In this document: positions 1 through 3,739 of the stretch, piece after piece
How the letters are laid out: every line of letters starts with the position of its first letter
Position numbering within the stretch: position 1 is the stretch's first letter
DNA from: Candidatus Aenigmatarchaeota archaeon
GTDB taxonomy: Archaea; Aenigmatarchaeota; Aenigmatarchaeia; QMZP01
Assembly (NCBI GenBank): GCA_030666115.1
Contig: DAOUYM010000051.1
Coordinates: 1 to 5,535, forward strand
Length of the DNA stretch: 5,535 nt
Direction: 5' to 3'
Made by a program: the position numbers and the translations under genes
Notes under the pieces: generated by a model
Told to the model about the DNA's origin: nothing
Databases searched by the model: none
The model's input: the letters and a program-made list of their open reading frames with translations, nothing else

Positions 1-1
1 G

Positions 2-778
2 CCGCCAGAGTTCAAGCACCATACAATTGAAGAGAGGAAGAAGATAAGGAAGGACGCAGAGGTCAAGTGGAAGGATGCCCTGAAAAAAGGGGACATGGAA
101 GGCATCCGCAGGTATTCTCAGGCCGCTGTCAGACTGACACCGGAAATGGTTACTGAGTCCAAGCGGCTCCTCGGTTACATGGGCGTATCCTGGATGCAGG
201 CTCCCTCAGAAGGGGAAGCTCAGGTTGCCCATTTAACCAGGCAGGGCAGGGTCTGGTCAGGCGGGTCACAGGACTGGGACTCCCTGATGTTCGGTGCGCC
301 AAGACTGGTCAGGAACCTAGCCATAACAGGAAAGAGGAAGCTTCCTGGAAAGGAGAAATACATCACGGTTAACCCGGAGATGATCGTGCTGGATGATGTA
401 CTCTCAGCCCTGGAAATAACCCATGATCAGCTCATAACACTTGGCATACTGGTGGGAACTGACTACAATCCGGGCGGAATAAAGGGTATAGGCCCGAAGA
501 AGGCCCTCAAGCTCGTTAAGGAGAAGACCAGTCTAAGCGCCGCACTGGACGGACTGGAGTGGCCATTCAAGCCCAAACCAGAGGAGATATTCGAGTTCTT
601 CAAGAATCCGCCAGTGGTGGACACTGAGATCGAGAAGCAGGAACTCCAGCCGGAAAAGCTCCTGGAAATGCTCTGTGATGAGCACAGTTTCTCCCGCGAA
701 AGAATGGGCTCTGTGGTTGATAAACTGAAAGAACTCAAGGATAAAGAGAAGCAGTCAAAACTGGGGAGGTTTTTCTAG
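2..778 (+). CDS. fen: Flap endonuclease 1 (FEN-1), 5'-truncated by window edge
   Basis: Structure-specific nuclease that removes 5' flaps during Okazaki-fragment maturation and repair. The frame is open from base 2, giving 258 visible residues; archaeal FEN-1 is about 340, so some 80 N-terminal residues lie outside the window. Seen in order: the helical-arch segment beginning PPEFKHHTIEERKK; the XPG-I core PSEGEAQ (bases 203-223), whose two glutamates are metal ligands; SQDWDSLMFG (from base 266), with the catalytic aspartates kept although the family usually has SQDYDSLLFG; and GTDYNPGGIKGIGPKKA (from base 455), the last metal-binding Asp plus the helix-turn-helix that holds duplex DNA. The C-terminus QSKLGRFF (bases 752-775) fits the PCNA-interacting consensus Qxx[LIM]xx[FY][FY]. 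An ATG at base 95 is internal, not the start, because family-conserved residues continue upstream of it. TAG stop at 776-778. Confidence 0.97.
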   Translation, partial: PPEFKHHTIEERKKIRKDAEVKWKDALKKGDMEGIRRYSQAAVRLTPEMVTESKRLLGYMGVSWMQAPSEGEAQVAHLTRQGRVWSGGSQDWDSLMFGAPRLVRNLAITGKRKLPGKEKYITVNPEMIVLDDVLSALEITHDQLITLGILVGTDYNPGGIKGIGPKKALKLVKEKTSLSAALDGLEWPFKPKPEEIFEFFKNPPVVDTEIEKQELQPEKLLEMLCDEHSFSRERMGSVVDKLKELKDKEKQSKLGRFF

Positions 779-793
779 CGCACGAGAGCTAGT

Positions 794-800
794 GGTGATG
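794..800 (+). promoter_or_regulatory. Ribosome binding site choosing the start at 804
   Basis: GGTGATG matches the complement of the archaeal 16S rRNA 3' end (part of GGAGGTGATC) and ends 3 nt before the ATG at 804. It overlaps alternative GTG/GTG/ATG starts at 792, 795 and 798, and so favours 804. Confidence 0.55.
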
Positions 801-803
801 TTT

Positions 804-1085
804 ATGGTTGAGGCCCCGTTAACGGTTATATTTGAAATGGTTGTGATGGTCTTCCAGAATGCAGTATCCACCATCTTCGGTCTCTTCGGTATGATGGGCA
901 ACCTCTCACAGTCCCTGAGCTTCATAAGCGGAACCGGATCCCTTGGCCTGATCCTGGCTGTGGTGGTGATGGCTGTCGTCTTATTCTTCGTGGGCAAGTT
1001 CGTCCTGAAGTCAGGCAAGCTGATCATAATACTGTTCATAATAGGCCTGGTTATGCTCACACTGATGTTCTCCAGTATGGGATAA
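804..1085 (+). CDS. Small hydrophobic membrane protein, function unknown
   Basis: 93 residues beginning MVEAPLTVIFEM. I do not recognise the family. It is dominated by hydrophobic segments: a rather amphipathic, methionine- and phenylalanine-rich stretch at about residues 5-32, a Gly/Ser-rich linker (33-46), then two clear membrane helices at about 47-66 (LGLILAVVVMAVVLFFVG) and 72-91, separated by a short basic loop (KFVLKSGK). No signal-peptidase site, cysteine or catalytic motif is seen. In-frame GTG/ATG codons at 792, 795 and 798 could extend it by up to four residues; 804 is preferred because GGTGATG lies just upstream. It begins 25 nt after the FEN-1 stop on the same strand, so the two may share a transcript, but nothing in the sequence ties it to DNA repair. 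It converges on the minus-strand gene ending at 1094. Confidence 0.75.
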   Translation: MVEAPLTVIFEMVVMVFQNAVSTIFGLFGMMGNLSQSLSFISGTGSLGLILAVVVMAVVLFFVGKFVLKSGKLIIILFIIGLVMLTLMFSSMG

Positions 1086-1093
1086 TAGCATGA

Positions 1094-1270
1094 CTATTTG
1101 GGTGGGTTTGAAAACCTTATCTGAACGCCATGCTCTCCTAACCCCTTAAATAGATTCGGAACATCCCACCAATCCTTTTCTGGTAGGAAAAGTTCGCTAT
1201 CAATTTTCCCATCTTTGTATACACAACAATGAAGTTGCCCGTTCCCAACCGTTAAATAAGCTGTTTCCAT
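1094..1270 (-). CDS. Unrecognised 58-aa protein
   Basis: An open frame on the minus strand, ATG at 1270-1268 and TAG at 1096-1094, giving 58 residues: begins METAYLTVGNGQLHCCVYKD, middle DSELFLPEKDWWDVPNLF, end GVQIRFSNPPK. It reads like a small folded protein: alternating hydrophobic residues at the N-terminus (two or three beta strands ending in a KDGK turn), a Trp-Trp pair, a short helix, then a final strand and a Pro-Pro tail. A Cys-Cys pair is at 15-16. I recognise no family. Support for its being real comes from a TATA-like box (1293-1300) about 26 nt upstream of the ATG, the spacing of a leaderless archaeal gene, and from tight convergent packing (8 nt) against the gene ending at 1085. 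All six leucines are TTA, CTA or CTT, whereas FEN-1 favours CTG/CTC, which suggests a different origin. Confidence 0.68.
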   Translation of the reverse strand: METAYLTVGNGQLHCCVYKDGKIDSELFLPEKDWWDVPNLFKGLGEHGVQIRFSNPPK

Positions 1271-1292
1271 GGGATTGGATTATTTTTAAATC

Positions 1293-1300
1293 TTAAATAC
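1293..1300 (-). promoter_or_regulatory. TATA box for the 58-aa gene (leaderless)
   Basis: Read on the minus strand this is GTATTTAA, centred about 26-27 nt upstream of the ATG at 1270, which places transcription start at or next to the start codon. No Shine-Dalgarno-like sequence precedes that ATG, in keeping with a leaderless message. A second AT-rich run at 1282-1290 is too close to the ATG to be the box. Confidence 0.5.
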
Positions 1301-1320
1301 ATAACCCGCCTAGGAATTTG

Positions 1321-1333
1321 ATAAAAAATAAAG
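1321..1333 (-). terminator. T-rich terminator after acylphosphatase
   Basis: On the minus strand, just past the acylphosphatase stop codon, the sequence reads CTTTATTTTTTAT. Archaeal RNA polymerase commonly terminates at such T-runs without a stem-loop. It separates this two-gene unit from the downstream 58-aa gene and its own TATA box. Confidence 0.4.
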
Positions 1334-1338
1334 AACCG

Positions 1339-1611
1339 CTACCGAATCTCAAAACCATCGAACCTGCTGGTCGGCTTTTCCCATTTGACCTCTATGTCAT
1401 CGACTTTTGATCCGGGTGGTCCCTCCCTGCAGAATGTCAGCACTTCCTCTACATTTTCTTTATTTCCCTCAAAAACAGCCTCTACCCTGCCATCTATCAT
1501 GTTCTTGGTCCACCCCCTGACCTTCCTTAGCAGTGCATGTGTCCTGAGGCTTGACCTAAAGAAAACTCCCTGAACATTCCCAGAGATCCATACATGGGCT
1601 CTAGTTCTCAT
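1339..1611 (-). CDS. acyP: Acylphosphatase
   Basis: A 90-residue protein, the usual length for acylphosphatase, which hydrolyses carboxyl-phosphate bonds (for example acetyl or carbamoyl phosphate) in the cytoplasm. Both family signatures are visible: GNVQGVFFR at residues 11-19, the phosphate-binding loop with catalytic Arg19, and GWTKNMIDGRVEAVFEG at 33-49, with catalytic Asn37 (families usually have GWVRN). The C-terminal half has the expected pattern ending in a final strand (FDGFEIR). The ATG at 1611 lies 2 nt after the stop of the upstream 141-aa gene, so the two are almost certainly co-transcribed and probably translationally coupled; no strong ribosome site precedes it. Nothing in the neighbourhood indicates a specific substrate. 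Confidence 0.95.
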   Translation of the reverse strand: MRTRAHVWISGNVQGVFFRSSLRTHALLRKVRGWTKNMIDGRVEAVFEGNKENVEEVLTFCREGPPGSKVDDIEVKWEKPTSRFDGFEIR

Positions 1612-1613
1612 AA

Positions 1614-2039
1614 CTATCCGACGTAGCTTTCTTCCTGCTGTCCTTTTGCTCTCACTCTTGGCAACTGTATTGGTGGGGGAAGCTGCAGATCATCAGCCAT
1701 GTTGGCTATCTTGAGCAGACACTGCCTGAACAGGTTGTTGAGGATCTCGATGTTCATTTCATCCGGCATTACCTTTTTGTCCTTCCACTTCTTGAGGATC
1801 TGTGCGTTCTTGTCGCTCATATAGAGAACATTGCCTGTTATCTTTATCTCTGCTATGCTTGGATCGTACTTGGTGAGGAATTCGAATCCCAGCTCCAGAA
1901 CCTTCTTGCCCAGTGTAGGCATGTTGACTTCCTTCATTCCGGTTATCTTTGGAGCTGAATTTATCTTAACTTCACCACCATCTGCTGGCTTCAGTCTCTT
2001 TGCTTCCAGTGAGTCGAATTTAAACCCGATTATTGGCAT
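1614..2039 (-). CDS. Conserved-type archaeal hypothetical protein with LPPPIQLP motif
   Basis: 141 residues beginning MPIIGFKFDSLEAKR. Residues about 1-85 look like an antiparallel beta sheet: IIGFKFDSLEAKR, then EVKINSAPKI, VLELGFEFLTKYDPSIAEIKI and TGNVLYMS. Residues 85-120 are helical (ILKKWKDKKVMPDEMNIEIL and the following NLFRQCLLKIANMADDL), and the C-terminus holds the LPPPIQLPRV motif (about 121-130) followed by a polar tail. From memory this layout resembles uncharacterised archaeal proteins, common in DPANN-type genomes, whose strand order recalls a SecB-like fold (FEF..YDPSIAEIKITGNVLY); this is recollection, not a search result, and no chaperone role is asserted. No catalytic motif is seen. 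It is the first gene of a unit with acylphosphatase (2-nt gap). GGAGATG at 2050-2044 is a good ribosome site for the ATG at 2039. Confidence 0.85.
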   Translation of the reverse strand: MPIIGFKFDSLEAKRLKPADGGEVKINSAPKITGMKEVNMPTLGKKVLELGFEFLTKYDPSIAEIKITGNVLYMSDKNAQILKKWKDKKVMPDEMNIEILNNLFRQCLLKIANMADDLQLPPPIQLPRVRAKGQQEESYVG

Positions 2040-2043
2040 AATA

Positions 2044-2050
2044 CATCTCC
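2044..2050 (-). promoter_or_regulatory. Ribosome binding site for the 141-aa gene
   Basis: On the minus strand GGAGATG, four bases before the ATG at 2039. It fixes the start and implies a leadered mRNA, as expected if transcription begins near 2070. Confidence 0.65.
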
Positions 2051-2080
2051 TTTTTTTGCTTTCTTTTTTGTTGGCGCAGA

Positions 2081-2098
2081 AAAATTCCGCGAAATTTT
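2081..2098. promoter_or_regulatory. Candidate operator: 18-bp near-palindrome in divergent promoter
   Basis: AAAATTCCGCGAAATTTT pairs with its own reverse complement at 8 of 9 positions; only the C/A pair at 2087/2092 fails. It overlaps the TATA box at 2095-2103 that lies between the divergent 141-aa gene and the DJ-1-family gene, a position where a bound dimer would block transcription both ways. The regulator is unknown; the winged-helix protein at 2679-2900 is one candidate. AT-rich arms raise the chance of coincidence. Confidence 0.35.
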
Positions 2099-2103
2099 AT
2101 AAG
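2095..2103. promoter_or_regulatory. TATA box usable on both strands
   Basis: TTTTATAAG, or CTTATAAAA on the minus strand. Reading left, a start about 26 nt away falls near 2072, giving a leader that contains the ribosome site at 2050-2044. Reading right, a start falls near 2125, leaving a leader of about 30 nt before the DJ-1 ATG. Further TATA-like runs at 2117-2127 and 2134-2141 are alternatives for the rightward gene. Confidence 0.45.
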
Positions 2104-2154
2104 CGTTGGCTGTCATAATATTTATAGGAAGAGTTTATAAAGGATTAGGTCGAT

Positions 2155-2685
2155 ATGAACATCTTGATACCGCTTACTGACGGATTTGAGGAGATAGAGG
2201 CGTTCACTTCTCTGGATATTCTTAGAAGGGCAGGCTTCAATGTGGTTACAGCAGGTATCCCTTCATCGATGCTGACAGGAGCCAACGGAGCCAAGATAAC
2301 CACTGACAAGAAGCTTGATGACCTGAACATTGACGAGTTCGATGCAATAGTGCTGGTCGGTGGACCAGGATACAAGAACCTGTCCAACTCAGGGAAGATA
2401 ATATCTGCTTTGAGGGATTTCGATGACAAGAAGAAGACCATAGCAGCCATATGCATGGCACCGAGCATCCTTGCCAAAGCAGGGATAATAAACGACAGGA
2501 AGGCGACCATCTATCCCGGAAGCGAGAGGGAGATACCAAGGCCACGGGGAGAAAGGGTGGTTGTGGACGAGCACATAATAACAAGCCAGGCCCCCGGAAC
2601 CGCTATGGAGTTCGCACTCAAGATAGTGGAGAAACTGGGAGGCGCGGACAAGGTGAAAAAACTGAAGAGGGATCTGGTATGTTGA
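2155..2685 (+). CDS. DJ-1/PfpI (ThiJ/YajL-like) family protein
   Basis: 176 residues, the normal single-domain size of the DJ-1/YajL branch. The flavodoxin-like fold is visible from the first strand (MNILIPLTDGFEEIEA). Expected active-site residues: Glu15, matching Glu18 of human DJ-1 in the DGFEEIEA segment; the nucleophile-elbow cysteine Cys100 in IAAICMAPS; and the VGGPGYKNL loop (68-76) that shapes the pocket. The residue where DJ-1 has His126 is Tyr120 here (ATIYPGSE). The end TSQAPGTAMEFALKIVEKL (about 143-161) is strongly family-like. Members have been described as chaperones, glyoxalases/deglycases or, in the PfpI branch, proteases; the sequence alone does not choose among them. ATG at 2155, with a weak TAGGT upstream; it overlaps the next gene by 7 nt, so the two form an operon. 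Confidence 0.94.
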   Translation: MNILIPLTDGFEEIEAFTSLDILRRAGFNVVTAGIPSSMLTGANGAKITTDKKLDDLNIDEFDAIVLVGGPGYKNLSNSGKIISALRDFDDKKKTIAAICMAPSILAKAGIINDRKATIYPGSEREIPRPRGERVVVDEHIITSQAPGTAMEFALKIVEKLGGADKVKKLKRDLVC

Positions 2686-2900
2686 GCAATGTGGACAAGA
2701 GGGTACTGGAACTGCTTTCCAAGCAGCTGCTGATAACCAAGGGAGAGCTGCTGGTGCAGCTTAACGTGGAGAAGCACAACGGCAGCGACATCAGCATAAA
2801 CAGGCTCAGGGAGATGGGATACATCGATAAGATCGAGTCCCTGGGAACCTGTATTGTTATCACACAGAAGGGCATGAGAGCGCTCGGTGACTTTTCCTGA
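2679..2900 (+). CDS. Small winged-helix DNA-binding protein (predicted)
   Basis: 73 residues from ATG 2679 to TGA at 2898-2900. The same frame is open far upstream, but only inside the DJ-1-family gene, so that extension is an artefact of overlap. Predicted layout: helix 1 VDKRVLELLSKQLL (5-18), helix 2 TKGELLVQLNV (20-30), recognition helix SDISINRLREMGYI (36-49), then a beta wing, DKIESLGTCIVITQKGMRAL (50-69). The closing ITQKGMRAL is typical of winged-helix regulators (ITxKGxxAL). No ligand or metal site is visible. Its ATG sits inside the last codons of the DJ-1-family gene (overlap ATGTTGA, 2679-2685), with GAGGG about 8 nt upstream, pointing to coupled translation. Autoregulation of the DJ-1 operon is a natural guess but is not shown by the sequence. 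Confidence 0.85.
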   Translation: MLSNVDKRVLELLSKQLLITKGELLVQLNVEKHNGSDISINRLREMGYIDKIESLGTCIVITQKGMRALGDFS

Positions 2901-2952
2901 TGCTCTCTGTTGTTCTGGGATATTCTGTATTACGGGTACAAGATTTGATTAT

Positions 2953-2968
2953 ATGGTTACATGGTTAC
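2953..2968. repeat. Tandem 8-bp repeat, two copies
   Basis: ATGGTTAC twice in a row (2953-2960 and 2961-2968), followed by AT. It lies in the non-coding gap between the winged-helix gene and relBE, just before the heptamer array. Confidence 0.9.
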
Positions 2969-2973
2969 ATAAT

Positions 2974-3001
2974 AGACCAAAGACCATAGACCAAAGACCA
3001 A
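2974..3001. repeat. Four tandem heptamers AGACCAW upstream of relBE promoter
   Basis: AGACCAA, AGACCAT, AGACCAA, AGACCAA in direct succession; equally, a perfect 14-bp unit TAGACCAAAGACCA repeated at 2973-2986 and 2987-3000. The array abuts the purine-rich AAAAGG before the relBE TATA box. It could be an activator-binding array or a simple replication-slippage product. Confidence 0.9.
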
Positions 3002-3005
3002 AAGG

Positions 3006-3014
3006 CTTAAATAC
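3006..3014 (+). promoter_or_regulatory. BRE/TATA promoter of relBE (leaderless)
   Basis: CTTAAATAC preceded by purine-rich AAAAGG, a good archaeal BRE plus TATA arrangement. The box centre is about 26 nt upstream of the relB ATG at 3036, so transcription should start at or beside the start codon; no Shine-Dalgarno precedes that ATG. Confidence 0.7.
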
Positions 3015-3037
3015 TATAACATGCTATAGTATACTAT
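3013..3037. promoter_or_regulatory. Inverted-repeat operators at relBE start
   Basis: Two overlapping palindromes fill the space between TATA box and start codon. ACTATAACATGCTATAGT (3013-3030) pairs at 8 of 9 positions, and ATAGTATACTAT (3026-3037) is a perfect 12-bp palindrome. They share the half-site ACTATA/TATAGT, and another ACTATA lies inside relB at 3045-3050. This is the expected layout for autorepression by a ribbon-helix-helix antitoxin, with or without toxin. Confidence 0.6.
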
Positions 3038-3254
3038 GGCGACAACTATACAGATATCTCAGGAATTGCAGAAGGAGCTGATGGAACGCAAGTTTTCGGA
3101 TAGCGAAACCTATGAAGAGGTTATCTGGGATGTGTTAGAGGATACGATGGAAATATCAGAAGAGACTAAGAATGATATAGAGCAGGCAAGGAAGGAGATC
3201 GCAGAAGGAAAGCATTATACATTAAAGCAGATCAAGCAGGAGATGAAAGATTGA
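3036..3254 (+). CDS. relB: RelB-like antitoxin (ribbon-helix-helix)
   Basis: 72 residues, the antitoxin of a type II pair. The N-terminus MATTIQISQEL has the single strand of a ribbon-helix-helix domain (residues 3-8), followed by helices at about 9-18 and 24-36; SETYEEVIWDVLED is the typical archaeal second helix. Residues 39-72 (SEETKNDIEQARKEIAEGKH, then YTLKQIKQE) match the toxin-wrapping tail of RelB-like antitoxins, with the usual ARKEIAEGK pattern. It is acidic in the middle and would neutralise the basic toxin encoded next; its stop overlaps the toxin start by 4 nt. The ATG at 3036 is supported by a TATA box 26 nt upstream and by conservation from residue 3 onward. Codons such as TTA, TTG and ATA are more frequent than in neighbouring housekeeping genes, consistent with horizontal spread. 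Confidence 0.9.
   Translation: MATTIQISQELQKELMERKFSDSETYEEVIWDVLEDTMEISEETKNDIEQARKEIAEGKHYTLKQIKQEMKD
3239..3246 (+). promoter_or_regulatory. Ribosome binding site for relE
   Basis: GGAGATGA inside the end of relB, with GGAG 8 nt before the TTG at 3251. It supports translation from that non-ATG codon, since no in-frame ATG lies nearby. Confidence 0.6.
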
Positions 3255-3511
3255 TATATACTATTCTCTTTTCCCTGATTGCAAAAAAACAGCTTCAGAA
3301 GCTTGATAAAGCTACCCAAAGACATATCATAGCTGTTCTGGAAAGAATAAGGATCCGTCCAGAAAGATTTGTTAGAAAGCTCGTAGGTGATCCTGGATAT
3401 AGATTGCGTGTAGGAGATTACAGGGTCATTATGGATATCGATAAAGACAGGCTTCTAATATTGGTGATCAAGGCTGGTCATAGGAAAAGCATATACAGGA
3501 AATCCCTGTAG
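3251..3511 (+). CDS. relE: RelE-family mRNA interferase toxin
   Basis: 86 residues, normal for RelE/ParE-superfamily toxins, which as RelE cut mRNA on the ribosome. Family pattern seen: AKKQLQKLDKATQRHII (11-27), the two-helix hairpin; the IRPERFVRKLVGDPGYRLRVGDYRVI core (35-60) with Arg51, Arg53, Tyr57 and Arg58; and the C-terminal AGHRKSIYRKSL (75-86), whose His77, Arg78 and Tyr82 fit the catalytic GHRxxxY end of active RelE rather than a gyrase-type ParE. The usual Tyr after RVI is Met61 here. Start is TTG at 3251, overlapping the relB stop (TTGA), preceded by GGAGATGA; a weaker start codon for the toxin would keep it below antitoxin level. The active-site residues look intact, so the module is probably functional. 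Confidence 0.92.
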   Translation: MIYTILFSLIAKKQLQKLDKATQRHIIAVLERIRIRPERFVRKLVGDPGYRLRVGDYRVIMDIDKDRLLILVIKAGHRKSIYRKSL

Positions 3512-3520
3512 TCCCTGTAG
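3503..3520. repeat. 9-bp tandem duplication at the relE stop codon
   Basis: TCCCTGTAG occurs twice in a row (3503-3511 and 3512-3520); the first copy contains the relE stop codon. The second copy is outside the protein, so the duplication is neutral to the product. Confidence 0.85.
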
Positions 3521-3542
3521 TCACACACTGATCATGTAATAG

Positions 3543-3550
3543 ATTTAAAA
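3543..3550 (+). promoter_or_regulatory. TATA box for tRNA-Gln
   Basis: ATTTAAAA, centred about 28 nt upstream of the first base of the mature tRNA at 3575, which is the standard archaeal spacing and implies a very short or absent 5' leader. The tRNA therefore has its own promoter, separate from relBE. Confidence 0.65.
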
Positions 3551-3574
3551 CCCGTTAGCCAATTCTTTATCAAT

Positions 3575-3689
3575 AGCCCTGTCGTCTAGCGGCCAAGGAT
3601 GCCGGTCTTTGGATGTTATCTAAAGATCTGAGGTGAAAACCTATGACAGAAGATAACCGGTGACGCCGGTTCGAATCCGGCCAGGGCTA
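3575..3689 (+). tRNA. tRNA-Gln (anticodon UUG) with a 42-nt intron
   Basis: Exons 3575-3612 and 3655-3689 join to a 73-nt tRNA. Acceptor stem AGCCCTG (3575-3581) pairs with CAGGGCT (3682-3688), discriminator A at 3689; CCA is not encoded. D arm begins GTCT (3584-3587), with the loop carrying the conserved AG and GG. Anticodon stem CCGGT (3602-3606) pairs with ACCGG (3656-3660). After splicing the loop is CUUUGGA, so positions 34-36 are UUG, for glutamine. The variable loop is four bases (3661-3664). T arm GCCGG (3665-3669), loop TTCGAAT, CCGGC (3677-3681). All arms are intact. It is followed after 50 nt by the arginyl-tRNA synthetase gene on the same strand; the pairing of tRNA-Gln with ArgRS has no obvious functional meaning. 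Confidence 0.97.
3613..3654 (+). other. Archaeal tRNA intron at position 37/38 (bulge-helix-bulge)
   Basis: The precursor folds as a canonical bulge-helix-bulge. Central 4-bp helix: CTTT (3607-3610) with GAAG (3649-3652), the last pair being U-G. The 3-nt bulges are GGA (3611-3613) and ATA (3653-3655). Cutting after the second base of each bulge, as the archaeal splicing endonuclease does, releases exactly 3613-3654. The intron continues as a helix TGTTAT (3614-3619) with ATGACA (3643-3648) and an apical hairpin AGGT-GAAA-ACCT (3631-3642) closed by a GNRA-type GAAA tetraloop. Confidence 0.92.
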
Positions 3690-3693
3690 TCAA

Positions 3694-3703
3694 ACTTATT
3701 TTA
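3694..3703 (+). terminator. Possible T-rich terminator after tRNA
   Basis: ACTTATTTTA shortly after the tRNA 3' end. It is modest; read-through into the synthetase gene 40 nt further on is possible. Confidence 0.3.
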
Positions 3704-3730
3704 GTCCTGTCCCACAAATAATAATGAGCA

Positions 3731-3735
3731 GGTGA
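3731..3735 (+). promoter_or_regulatory. Ribosome binding site for argS
   Basis: GGTGA, four bases before the ATG at 3740; it supports that start and shows that the mRNA has a leader. Confidence 0.65.
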
Positions 3736-3739
3736 AGAG

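Noticed and set aside
2246..2584. Overlapping minus-strand frames opposite the DJ-1-family gene
   Set aside because: They mirror a gene with clear family conservation and read as low-quality Ser/Leu/Pro/Cys-rich sequence typical of antisense shadows.
2451..2678. Long upstream extension of the winged-helix frame, which would give a 149-aa protein
   Set aside because: The extension lies wholly within the DJ-1-family gene, whose conserved active site is in another frame, and its composition (Arg/Gly/Lys-rich, no domain) is that of an out-of-frame reading. ATG 2679 is the natural start.
2953..3001. CRISPR-like array
   Set aside because: The units are 7-8 bp, directly tandem and without spacers, so they are short tandem repeats and not a CRISPR.
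2887..3081. Plus-strand 64-codon frame bridging winged-helix gene and relB
   Set aside because: It runs across the tandem repeats, the relBE promoter and the operators, encodes no coherent pattern, and has no ribosome site.
3575..3689. tRNA-Gln as an attachment site for an integrated element carrying relBE
   Set aside because: Integration normally duplicates the tRNA 3' end. No second copy of the 3' end (TTCGAATCCGGCCAGGGCT) was noticed in the window, and there is no integrase; relBE lies on the 5' side of the tRNA.
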